Assembly: GCA_023433835.1 (NCBI GenBank)
Contig: JAEYTW010000267.1
Coordinates: forward strand, 1-15,783
Reading direction: 5' to 3'
DNA: 15,783 bases
Source: Pseudomonadota bacterium
GTDB taxonomy: Bacteria > Pseudomonadota > Alphaproteobacteria > Ferrovibrionales > Ferrovibrionaceae
Below, one piece after another: positions 1 through 6,837 of the stretch. Under the pieces are notes generated by a model that was not told where the DNA came from, did not search any database, and was given only the letters and a program-made list of their open reading frames with translations. Numbering within the stretch: the first letter of the stretch is position 1; every line of letters begins with the position of its first letter. The position numbers were made by a program, and so were the translations under genes.

Positions 1-1
1 C

Positions 2-385
2 GCCTACCCTGCCGGCGCGCTGATCGACAACGACCGTATCCGGCTTTTCCGCAAGACCTATCGCGACTGGAGCGACGCATTGCTGGTCAGGCTTCACTCC
101 ATGGCCGGGCCGGACGGTGACATGATCGACATCCACGACGCCATCCACGGCTCGCTGGAGAAATTCGAGGGGGCCCGTCTGGAATCTGGGGTGCGCATGA
201 TGGCCTGGGGGTCGCTCGCCATGATGTTCCGTCATGCCTTCCACTATGCGATCCGCAACGACCTCATCGTCGACCAGGCCTTCAAGGCTGTGGTGATCGA
301 CGGCTTCGTCGCGGCGCTGACCCATATGCAGCGGCATCTTGACGGCATCATGAATGCGGAATTCAGTTTTCTCGCCGAGGCATGA
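2..385 (+). CDS. C-terminal part of an unidentified protein, possibly Maf-like
   Basis: The reading frame is open from the left edge and ends with TGA at 383-385, so the 5' end lies outside the window. About 127 residues are visible. They look mostly helical, with a run of small and hydrophobic residues around GVRMMAWGSLAMMF, no obvious signal peptide and no recognised catalytic motif. The last ~65 residues can be laid by eye against the C-terminus of the Maf protein at 9830-11794: both have a GS-x-x-M stretch, an aromatic and alanine-rich helix, an F-x-x-V helix and a terminal helix. That resemblance is weak, so a second Maf-type flagellin glycosyltransferase is only a suggestion. The gene ends 15 bp before legI on the same strand, so it probably shares its operon. 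A TTG at 80 is an internal leucine codon, not the start. Confidence 0.6.
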   Translation, partial: AYPAGALIDNDRIRLFRKTYRDWSDALLVRLHSMAGPDGDMIDIHDAIHGSLEKFEGARLESGVRMMAWGSLAMMFRHAFHYAIRNDLIVDQAFKAVVIDGFVAALTHMQRHLDGIMNAEFSFLAEA

Positions 386-400
386 GCAGGAGTTAGGACG

Positions 401-1474
401 ATGAGCGGGCGGGTACTCATCATCGCGGAGGCCGGCGTCAATCATAACGGCGACATCGGTCTGGCGCGGGCCCTGATCGATGCCGCCGTCGATGCCGGCG
501 CCGACGTCGTCAAGTTCCAGACCTTCGTGCCGGAGGAAGTGATCAGCCGCTTCGCGCGCAAGGCCGAATACCAGGAACGCACGACCGGCGCATCGGAAAG
601 CCAGCTCGACATGGTGCGCAAGCTGGCCCTGCCGATGACGGCCTATGGCGACCTGGCGGATTATTGCCGAACCAGGGACATCACCTTCCTTTCGACCCCG
701 TTCGACCTGCCGAGCCTCGAGGTGCTGGTGCGCGACCTCCGGCTCGACACGATCAAGCTGGCCTCGGGCGAGGTGACCAACGCACCGCTGCTGCTGGCCT
801 CGGCCGCCGCCGGCGTCGAGGTCATCCTGTCGACCGGCATGTCGACGCTGGACGAGGTGCGCGAGGCGCTGGGCGTGCTGGCGGCAGGCTATCTCGGCCG
901 GACCAGGCCTACCCGCGCGGCCTTTGCCGAGGCCTTCGCCGATCCGGCCGGCCAGGCAGCGCTGCGGGCAAAGGTCCGCCTGCTGCATTGCACGACCGAA
1001 TACCCCGCCCCGTTCACCGACGCCAACCTGCGGGCGATGGATACGCTGCGCGATGCCTTCGGCTTGCCCGTCGGATTTTCCGACCACACGCCCGGCATCA
1101 ACATCCCGATCGCGGCGGTGGCGCGCGGCGCGGTCATCGTCGAGAAGCACTTCACCCTGGATCGCGCCATGCCCGGCCCCGATCACAAGGCGTCGCTCAA
1201 TCCGGCAGAACTGAAGGCCATGGTCGAAGGCATCCGCCAGGTCGAGGCAGCCCTCGGCGATGGCCGCAAGGTGCCGGCGCCGTCGGAGGTCAAGAACATC
1301 GCCATCGCCCGCCGCAGCATCGTGGCGCGCCGCGCCGTCGCCGCCGGCGCCGCCTTCGGCGACGGCGACCTGACCGCCAAGCGGCCGGGCGACGGCATCT
1401 CGCCGCTGCGGTTCTGGGAAATCCTCGGCACGTCGGCCCGGCGCGCCTACGAACCCGACGAACAGATCGACTGA
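401..1474 (+). CDS. legI: NeuB-family nonulosonic acid synthase, probably N,N'-diacetyllegionaminate synthase
   Basis: This cytosolic enzyme should condense phosphoenolpyruvate with a six-carbon N-acetylated sugar to form a nine-carbon nonulosonic acid. Of 357 residues, ~1-290 form the NeuB TIM barrel and ~300-355 the C-terminal SAF (antifreeze-like) domain. Visible family motifs are AEAGVNHNGD (9-18), KFQTF (38-42), STPFD, KLASGE, STGMST, LLHCTTEYPAP, GFSDHT and VEKHFTLDR. AEAG-NHNG and PGPDHKASL are typical of NeuB/LegI; the pseI paralogue at 12892-13977 has AELSGNHNG and GGPDAGFSL instead. Neighbouring legF, legC, ptmE and legB homologues favour legionaminic over neuraminic acid. An insert of ~25 residues after the STGMST segment makes it slightly long. 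The start is supported by AGGAG at 388-392, 8 nt upstream. The next gene begins 3 nt after its stop. Confidence 0.88.
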   Translation: MSGRVLIIAEAGVNHNGDIGLARALIDAAVDAGADVVKFQTFVPEEVISRFARKAEYQERTTGASESQLDMVRKLALPMTAYGDLADYCRTRDITFLSTPFDLPSLEVLVRDLRLDTIKLASGEVTNAPLLLASAAAGVEVILSTGMSTLDEVREALGVLAAGYLGRTRPTRAAFAEAFADPAGQAALRAKVRLLHCTTEYPAPFTDANLRAMDTLRDAFGLPVGFSDHTPGINIPIAAVARGAVIVEKHFTLDRAMPGPDHKASLNPAELKAMVEGIRQVEAALGDGRKVPAPSEVKNIAIARRSIVARRAVAAGAAFGDGDLTAKRPGDGISPLRFWEILGTSARRAYEPDEQID

Positions 1475-1477
1475 CCT

Positions 1478-2539
1478 GTGGCCTGGGACATCGTTCCCGC
1501 GACGGCGCCCGATCGCTGGCAGGCGGCACTCGCAAGCCTCGGCTGCGCCGATCCTTATTTCGGCGCAGCCTATCACGCGGCCTATGCCGGGGACGGCGCC
1601 CGGGCGCTGATGTACGTCCATGGCGACGCCGACGGCCGGCTGGTCTATCCTTTCCGGCTGCGCCCGATCGTCAGGATCGGCACGGAAGCAGCACGTGCCG
1701 GCCTGCACGATATCGAGACGGTCTACGGCTATACCGGCCCGCTCGCCGACAGCGCGGCGCCTGGGTTTCTCGATCGGGCCTGGGCGGGGTTTGCCGAATG
1801 GGCGCGAGGCCAGGGGGTCGTGTCCGAATTCTGCCGTTTCCATCCGCTGCTCGACACGTCTCGCAACGCTTGCCCGGGAATGCGCGTGATCGAGGATCGC
1901 CCGACCGTCACGGTGGCGCTGACCGGAGGCGAGGAAGGGTTGTGGTCGATCTATGACGGCGCCCAGCGCAACCTGCTGCGCAAGGCGCAGCGCGCGGGAC
2001 TCCAAGCCGAGGTCGTGCCCCTCGGTGCCAATTGGCCGGTCTTCCGGCCGATCTACGAGGCGACCATGCAGGGGCTGGGCGCCACCGACTTCTACCATTT
2101 CCCCGACGACTATTACCGGCGGCTCGCCCTGGTGCAGCCGGCCCCGGTGATCGCCGTCGTGCGCAAGGACGGCATCGCCTGCGCTGCCGCGATCTTCCTG
2201 GCGAGCGACGACACACTGCATTACCACCTGAGCGGCAGCCTGCAGGAATTTCGTCAGTACGCGCCGAACAACCTGCTGCTGCACACTGCCGCCCTGTGGG
2301 GGGTGGCCCAAGGCCTGAAAACCCTGTTCCTCGGCGGCGGCCGCACCAACCGGCCGGACGACAAGCTCCTGCATTTCAAGCGGCAGTTCAGCCGCACGAC
2401 CATGCCCTTCCATATCGGCCGCCGCATCTGGGACGAAGCCGCCTATGCCGATCTGTCGCAACGCTGGTCGCGGCAGAGCGGCAGACCGGCCCCGGCCCAG
2501 CTGCAGCATTACCGCCTTCCCGTCTCGGACTCACGGTGA
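1478..2539 (+). CDS. FemAB/GNAT-like putative acyltransferase
   Basis: The 353-residue protein has the look of the FemAB-like branch of the GNAT fold (Acetyltransf_6 type). The second half carries the most typical segment: a basic NLLRKAQRAGL stretch (~165-175), an Ala/Ile-rich strand (AAAIFLASDDTLHYHLSG), a PNNLLLHTAALWGVAQG helix, then FLGGGRTNRPDDKLLHFKRQF. Such proteins occur in polysaccharide and surface-sugar clusters and transfer acyl or aminoacyl groups. Lying between legI and legF, it may N-acylate a Leg precursor (the LegH step) or modify the finished sugar; this is inference, since classical LegH enzymes are a different type. The start is GTG at 1478, 3 nt after the legI stop, which suggests translational coupling. 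The next gene starts 2 nt after its stop. Confidence 0.75.
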   Translation: MAWDIVPATAPDRWQAALASLGCADPYFGAAYHAAYAGDGARALMYVHGDADGRLVYPFRLRPIVRIGTEAARAGLHDIETVYGYTGPLADSAAPGFLDRAWAGFAEWARGQGVVSEFCRFHPLLDTSRNACPGMRVIEDRPTVTVALTGGEEGLWSIYDGAQRNLLRKAQRAGLQAEVVPLGANWPVFRPIYEATMQGLGATDFYHFPDDYYRRLALVQPAPVIAVVRKDGIACAAAIFLASDDTLHYHLSGSLQEFRQYAPNNLLLHTAALWGVAQGLKTLFLGGGRTNRPDDKLLHFKRQFSRTTMPFHIGRRIWDEAAYADLSQRWSRQSGRPAPAQLQHYRLPVSDSR

Positions 2540-2541
2540 CC

Positions 2542-3237
2542 ATGGACAAGACCCTCGGCCTGATTCTCGCCCGCGGTGGCTCGAAGCGTGTACCGCGCAA
2601 GAACCTGCGCCTCCTGGGCGGCAAGCCGCTGATCAACTGGACCGTCGATGCGGCATTGGCAGCGCAAAGCCTCGACCGCGTCGTCCTGTCGACCGACGAT
2701 GCCGAGATCGCGGCGACCGCCGCCGCCGCCGGCTGCGACGTGCCGTTCATGCGGCCGCCTGAACTCGCCACCGACACGGCGACCAGCGCCGACGTCGTCC
2801 GCCATGCGCTGGCCGCGATCGACGCGACCGCGAGCTTCAGCCGGCTGGTACTGCTGCAGCCCACCTCACCGCTCCGGCTCGCTGCGGATATCGATGGGGC
2901 GGTGGCGCTGGCGCGGGCCCATGATCTTGCCTCGGTCGTCGGCATCTGCCCGGCCGAGACGGTGCCCGCCCATCTGTTCTGGCATGAGGCCGACGGCCGG
3001 CTGTCCTCAGTCATCGGCGCGCCGTTCGAAGAAATCGCCGGCCGGCGATCGCAGGATTGCCGGCCGGGCTATCGGCTGAACGGCGCGGTCTATGTCGCCC
3101 GGCTCGACTGGTTCCTTGCCGGCGGCGACCTGCTCGGGCCGGACAGCGTGGGCTATGTGATGCCACGCGACCGCTCGGTCGACATCGACGACGAGATGGG
3201 GCTGCTGGAAGCCGAGATGATCCTCAGCCGCCGATAG
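2542..3237 (+). CDS. legF: CMP-nonulosonic acid cytidylyltransferase (CMP-legionaminate synthetase type)
   Basis: This enzyme activates a nonulosonic acid with CTP to give the CMP-sugar used by glycosyltransferases. The 231-residue length fits a single-domain NeuA/LegF/PseF enzyme. The N-terminal signature is complete: LILARGGSKRVPRKNLRLLGGKPL near residues 6-29, quoted here only as ARGGSKRVPRKNL. STDDAEIA, PFMRPPELA, LLQPTSPLR and a C-terminal SVDIDDEMGLLEAE (Mg/sugar site region) follow. The start is ATG at 2542, because the conserved signature begins only five residues later, although the frame is open further upstream inside the acyltransferase gene. It is 2 nt downstream of that gene. 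Its 3' end overlaps the opposing legC gene by 14 nt. Choosing LegF over PseF rests on the legI neighbour; substrate specificity cannot be read from sequence. Confidence 0.88.
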   Translation: MDKTLGLILARGGSKRVPRKNLRLLGGKPLINWTVDAALAAQSLDRVVLSTDDAEIAATAAAAGCDVPFMRPPELATDTATSADVVRHALAAIDATASFSRLVLLQPTSPLRLAADIDGAVALARAHDLASVVGICPAETVPAHLFWHEADGRLSSVIGAPFEEIAGRRSQDCRPGYRLNGAVYVARLDWFLAGGDLLGPDSVGYVMPRDRSVDIDDEMGLLEAEMILSRR

Positions 3238-4399
3238 CCCCCAGCAGTTGGGGGCTGCTCGGCAGGTTGGCCACCCGGCCCGCCAGGTCGATGGCGCGGG
3301 CGACGCCGGCCGCGGCGCGCGGCGCGTCGCGATAGATCGACAGCGACGGCAACGCCTGCCAGCAGGCCCGCGCCTGGATGCCGCGCGCATTGGCCTCGGC
3401 CAGGAAGGCTTCGCGCGCCGCGTTGTCGGGGAAACGCAGGGCATTGAGCCAGTAGTTGCTCTCGACCCCCTCGTCGTCGGTCATCAGCACGGCTTCGTTC
3501 AGCCCGGCAAAGAGTTCACGATACCGCTCATGCAGGTCGCGTTTCATCGCGATCTTGGGAGCCAGCGTCTCGAGTTGGCCCATGCACAGCGCAGCATTCA
3601 GGCTGGGCATGCGGTAATTATAGCCGACCTCGTCGTGGTCGAAATCCCAGGCATGCGGCAGGCGCGCGGTCGTCGCCAGGTGGTTGATCCGCGCGGCCAG
3701 TGCCTCGTCGTCGGTGACGACGGCGCCACCGCCGCCCGAGGTGACGATCTTGTTGCCATTGAAGCTCAGCACCGCGGCGCGGCCGAAGGCGCCGCACAGC
3801 CGGCCGCGATAGCGGGTGGCGAGCGATTCGGCGGCATCTTCCAACAGCCACAGGCCATGGGCATCGGCGAGGGCCTGAAGTTCGTCGAGACGGGCGGGAT
3901 GGCCGAAGATGTCGACCGGCACCATGCCGGCGACGCGTCGGCCCGTAGCGCGATGGACCGGGCCGTCCGGCCCCCGCTCGCATTCGTCCGCCAGGAAGGT
4001 CGCGACACCAGCCGGGTCCAGCGTCAGGTGGTCCGGCTCGACGTCGACGAACAGGGGGCTGGCCTGGGCATGCGAGATCGCGTTGGCGGTGGCGACGAAG
4101 CTGATCGCCGGGCAGATCACCAGATCGTTGCGCCGCACGCCCAGCGCCAGCAGCGCGACATGCTGGGCGGCGGTGCCGTTGACCACGGCGACGGCAAAGC
4201 GCCGGCCGGTGGCCGCCGCCAGTTCATTCTGCAAGGCGGGGATCAGCGGCCCCGCGGTCGAGACCCAGCCGGACTCGAGGCACGCCAGCACGTGCCGCTT
4301 CTCGATCTCGCCGATATGGGGTTCGTGCAGCGCGACGGTCCCTTCGGCGCCCAGCGTGCCGCGCAGGAAGCCTTCCAGCCGATCGACCGCCGCGCTCAC
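3224..4399 (-). CDS. legC: PLP-dependent sugar aminotransferase, LegC type
   Basis: This is a member of the DegT/DnrJ/EryC1/StrS aminotransferases (391 aa, normal length). It should add the C4 amino group to a 4-keto-6-deoxy-GlcNAc nucleotide sugar in the legionaminic route. Visible features are HEPHIGEIEKRHVLACLESGWVS at the N-terminus (substrate loop region), VNGTAAQH (phosphate binding), EDAAES (the Asp that contacts the PLP ring) and SFNGNKIVTSGGGG, where the lysine should carry PLP. GYNYRMPSLNAALCMGQL is the usual dimer-interface segment. The start is GTG at 4399-4397, overlapping the ptmE stop as GTGA, so translation is probably coupled. The 3' end overlaps legF tail to tail. The LegC name follows from the LegB and PtmE neighbours; the broad family is certain. 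Confidence 0.87.
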   Translation of the reverse strand: MSAAVDRLEGFLRGTLGAEGTVALHEPHIGEIEKRHVLACLESGWVSTAGPLIPALQNELAAATGRRFAVAVVNGTAAQHVALLALGVRRNDLVICPAISFVATANAISHAQASPLFVDVEPDHLTLDPAGVATFLADECERGPDGPVHRATGRRVAGMVPVDIFGHPARLDELQALADAHGLWLLEDAAESLATRYRGRLCGAFGRAAVLSFNGNKIVTSGGGGAVVTDDEALAARINHLATTARLPHAWDFDHDEVGYNYRMPSLNAALCMGQLETLAPKIAMKRDLHERYRELFAGLNEAVLMTDDEGVESNYWLNALRFPDNAAREAFLAEANARGIQARACWQALPSLSIYRDAPRAAAGVARAIDLAGRVANLPSSPQLLGAIGG

Positions 4400-5475
4400 G
4401 ACGCCGGCCCGAACTGGCCCCGGGCCTCGGCGAGCGTATTGGGCGTGCCGATATCGAGCCAGCGTTCGTGGACGGGGAAGCTGCCGATCCGCCCGCCCTC
4501 CGCCATCAGTTGGTCGAGCAGCGTCGTCATCGGCATCGCTTGGTCAGACTGCAGGCGGTCGAGCACCATCGGCGACAGGATGTAGACCCCGGTATTGATG
4601 CGGTAAGACAGACGCGGCTTTTCCCGCAGCGTCGTGATGCGCGTTCCCTCGGTCTCGACCACGCCGTAGGGCACTTCGTAGTGATCCTCGCGCGTCGCCA
4701 GCGTGGCGACATTGCCTTCACGCTGATGGAAACGGCGCAGTTCGGCCAGCGGCACTTCGCACAGCAGGTCGGCGTTCATCACCAGGAACGGCGAGGCCGG
4801 CCGTTCCGGCAGCAGGGTCAGGCCGCCGGCAGTGCCGAGCGGCTTTTCCTCGACGACGCATTCGACATGCTCGCGATAGCGCGGCACTTCGCGCAGCGCC
4901 GAGGCGATATCCTCGGCCCGGTAATGCAGGGTCACCCAGATGCGCTTGAACCCCTCGTTGAGGATCTGGTCCAGCACGATGAACAGCATCGGCCGGCCGC
5001 CGACCGGCAGCATCGGCTTGGGCACCTTGTCGGTCAGCGGCCGCAGCCGGGTCCCGAAGCCACCGGCCATGACGACGGCGACCGGATCGCGCGCCGCCTC
5101 GGCCGGGCCGCGCTGCACGAATTCGTGGATGAAGCGGATGCGAACGACCCGTCCGCGATCGTCCACCACGGGCAGATGCGACAGGCTGCGCGCCAGCATC
5201 ACCGCCGCCACCTCGTCCTCGCTCATCGTCGCCGGCACGGTGATCGGGTGGCGGTTCATGAACTGGCCCAGCGGCGCGTGGAATTCCAGGCCGTCGAGCA
5301 GCGCGCGGCGGATGTCGGTGTCGGTGACGACGCCGATCAGCCGCTCGGCCGGATCGCGGACGATCAGCAGCTTCGACGGGCTCTGCGACAGGCGTTCGAT
5401 TGCCTTGACCAGCGGCGTGTCGGCCGTCAGCGACAGACGGTCGATCAGGCCCTCCTCGGCATATGCATCGGTCAT
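4396..5475 (-). CDS. ptmE: CBS-domain nucleotidyltransferase, GlcN-1-phosphate guanylyltransferase type (PtmE)
   Basis: The protein (359 aa) has two N-terminal CBS motifs (~1-125) followed by a hexose-1-phosphate nucleotidyltransferase domain (~132-355). The catalytic signature AGGFGTRLRP is at 137-146, followed by KVPKPMLPVGGRPM. Later motifs include EEKPLGTAGGL, VMNADLL (metal-binding Asp), EKPRLSYRINTGVY and WLDIGTPNTLAEA. The same CBS plus nucleotidyltransferase layout is known for Campylobacter PtmE, which makes a GDP-linked glucosamine that starts the GDP-sugar route to legionaminic acid. If this homologue works alike, the pathway here runs on GDP- rather than UDP-sugars. CBS pairs often bind adenosine nucleotides and could tune activity. 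It overlaps legB by ATGA at its start and legC by GTGA at its end, in the order legB > ptmE > legC. Confidence 0.85.
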   Translation of the reverse strand: MTDAYAEEGLIDRLSLTADTPLVKAIERLSQSPSKLLIVRDPAERLIGVVTDTDIRRALLDGLEFHAPLGQFMNRHPITVPATMSEDEVAAVMLARSLSHLPVVDDRGRVVRIRFIHEFVQRGPAEAARDPVAVVMAGGFGTRLRPLTDKVPKPMLPVGGRPMLFIVLDQILNEGFKRIWVTLHYRAEDIASALREVPRYREHVECVVEEKPLGTAGGLTLLPERPASPFLVMNADLLCEVPLAELRRFHQREGNVATLATREDHYEVPYGVVETEGTRITTLREKPRLSYRINTGVYILSPMVLDRLQSDQAMPMTTLLDQLMAEGGRIGSFPVHERWLDIGTPNTLAEARGQFGPAS

Positions 5476-6437
5476 GACCGGGCCCGGTACCAGTCGATGG
5501 TGGCGGCAAGGCCGCGTTCGAAGCCATCGCGGCGGCCATGGGGCGGGCGCCAGCCGGTGAGGTCAGTCATGCGGCCGGCATCGGCGAACAGCCGCTCGAC
5601 TTCGCTGGCCTTGGGCCGCAGCCGCGCGGCCTCGGTCTCGGGCTCGAGCGACCGGCCGATCAGCCGGCCGACCAGATCGAGGACCTCGCCGATCGAAATC
5701 TCGAAGCCGGAACCGACATTGACCGTCTGGCCGACGGCGGCATCGCAGGCCGCGAGGGTGACGAAGGCCTCGGCCAGGTCGCCGACGAAGTTGAAGTCGC
5801 GGGTCGGATGCAGTGCGCCGAGCCTGATGCTGTTCCGGCCGGCCAGCGCCTGGGTGATGATCGTCGGGATGACAGCGCGCACCGACTGGCGCGGCCCGTA
5901 GGCGTTGAACGGCCGCAGCACGCTGACCCCCAGCCCGAAGGCGGCATGGAACGACAGGGCGAGCTGGTCGCCGCCGGTCTTGGACGCGGCATAGGGCGAC
6001 TGGGCGTTCAGCGGATGGCTCTCGGTAATCGGCACCTGCCGGGCGGTGCCGTAAACCTCGCTGGTCGAGGTCTGGATGAAGCGGCGCACCCCGGCGTCAC
6101 GGGCCGCGACCAGCAGGTTCAGCGAGCCGGTGACGTTGGTGTCGATATAGGAGCGCGGCGCGCCGTAGGAATACGGGATCGCGATCAGCGCCGCCAGATG
6201 CAGCACCGTATCGACCCCCTGGACCAGGGCCCGCATCGCCTCGGCATCGCGCACGTCGCCCTGGACGATCTCGACCCCGTCGCGCAGGGCCGGATCGAGT
6301 TGGTCGAGCCAGCCGGCGCGGCCGTTGCCGTTGTAGCGAACCAGGGCGCGCACCGGCCGCCCCTGCCCCAGCAGATGTTCGACGACATGACTGCCGATGA
6401 AACCGCCGGCGCCGGTAACGAGGGTGAGATCCGACAT
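5472..6437 (-). CDS. legB: NAD-dependent nucleotide-sugar 4,6-dehydratase, LegB type
   Basis: This extended short-chain dehydrogenase/reductase (321 aa) should convert GDP- or UDP-GlcNAc to the 4-keto-6-deoxy sugar, the first committed Leg step. The Rossmann motif GAGGFIGSH lies at the N-terminus. STSEVYG (catalytic Ser/Thr strand) and YAASK (catalytic Tyr-Lys) are intact, followed by RPFNAYGPRQS and the substrate-binding RDFNFVGDLAEAF. The TSEVYG-type dehydratase active site and the VRYNGNGRAGWLDQL segment fit LegB-like enzymes. The chosen start is ATG at 6437, where the Rossmann strand begins within five residues. The frame is open up to 6512, but those extra residues (Arg- and Cys-rich) do not look like family sequence. 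An AGG lies 9 nt upstream of the ATG. It is the first gene of the legB-ptmE-legC operon and diverges from the flagellin. Confidence 0.87.
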   Translation of the reverse strand: MSDLTLVTGAGGFIGSHVVEHLLGQGRPVRALVRYNGNGRAGWLDQLDPALRDGVEIVQGDVRDAEAMRALVQGVDTVLHLAALIAIPYSYGAPRSYIDTNVTGSLNLLVAARDAGVRRFIQTSTSEVYGTARQVPITESHPLNAQSPYAASKTGGDQLALSFHAAFGLGVSVLRPFNAYGPRQSVRAVIPTIITQALAGRNSIRLGALHPTRDFNFVGDLAEAFVTLAACDAAVGQTVNVGSGFEISIGEVLDLVGRLIGRSLEPETEAARLRPKASEVERLFADAGRMTDLTGWRPPHGRRDGFERGLAATIDWYRARS

Positions 6438-6837
6438 CCTTTTGAGCCTTACCTGCCCGCAAAACTGCCTTCGATTGCGTTTACAATGCCTTATTACGCG
6501 GCGCGCCGGCAAGGCACGGCCTGCGCGCCGGTCGCCGGACCTCGGCCGGTCGTGATGAAAAACTCATCCACGTGGTTATTTGCGAATCGTTTGCCAAGAT
6601 TCCATTGTTTGACAATTCAAGAGAATAAATCCGTTACGGGCCATTACTTTCGATTACCATTTTTTCTGGAATCCAGCGGTAATCCGGGCGCTGAACTAGT
6701 CCTGCGGTATTGACTCTTGCCTGCCTGACTCGTAGTGTGCTCGGCAATCCATGGCCGAAGGCTTGGATTATCCCCAGCGCCTCCAGAATGCGGGGCGTTG
6801 CCTTGAAAGCCAGTGAATCTCAGAAGGAGATTGAGTC
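6438..6837. promoter_or_regulatory. 400-bp divergent intergenic region between legB and the flagellin gene
   Basis: No credible gene is visible. The stretch from about 6545 to 6715 is clearly richer in A and T than the genes. It must hold the promoters for legB (-) and the flagellin (+). Candidates for the flagellin promoter are all weak. A perfect TTGACA at 6609-6614 has no good -10 at 17 nt (CGTTAC at 6632-6637). TGGC...TTGG at 6752-6766 has sigma-54 spacing but GG in place of the -12 GC. No good FliA (sigma-28) match was found. An inverted repeat AATCCA (6746-6751) / TGGATT (6764-6769), enclosing a smaller GCC-GAA-GGC hairpin, may be an operator or a 5' UTR hairpin. In Caulobacter the flagellin 5' UTR is the site of FlbT control; a similar role here is inference. 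Confidence 0.6.
6824..6829 (+). promoter_or_regulatory. Strong ribosome binding site of the flagellin gene
   Basis: AAGGAG stands 8 nt before the flagellin ATG at 6838. It is among the best Shine-Dalgarno matches in the window and fits a highly expressed structural gene. It fixes the flagellin start. Confidence 0.85.

Noticed and set aside
664..1956. Long + strand frame overlapping legI and the acyltransferase gene
   Set aside because: It is rich in Arg, Gly and Pro and out of frame with two well-supported genes; an artefact of high GC.
3248..5901. Long + strand open frames opposite legC, ptmE and legB
   Set aside because: They are complementary to conserved enzymes with intact motifs and show no recognisable domain.
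6438..6512. Extended N-terminus of LegB starting at 6512
   Set aside because: The extra 25 residues are Arg/Cys-rich and precede the usual start of the Rossmann strand; ATG 6437 matches family length.
6676..6691. GG-N10-GC spacing suggesting sigma-54 upstream of the flagellin
   Set aside because: Only the four invariant bases match; such pairs are expected by chance in high-GC DNA, and the surrounding consensus is absent.
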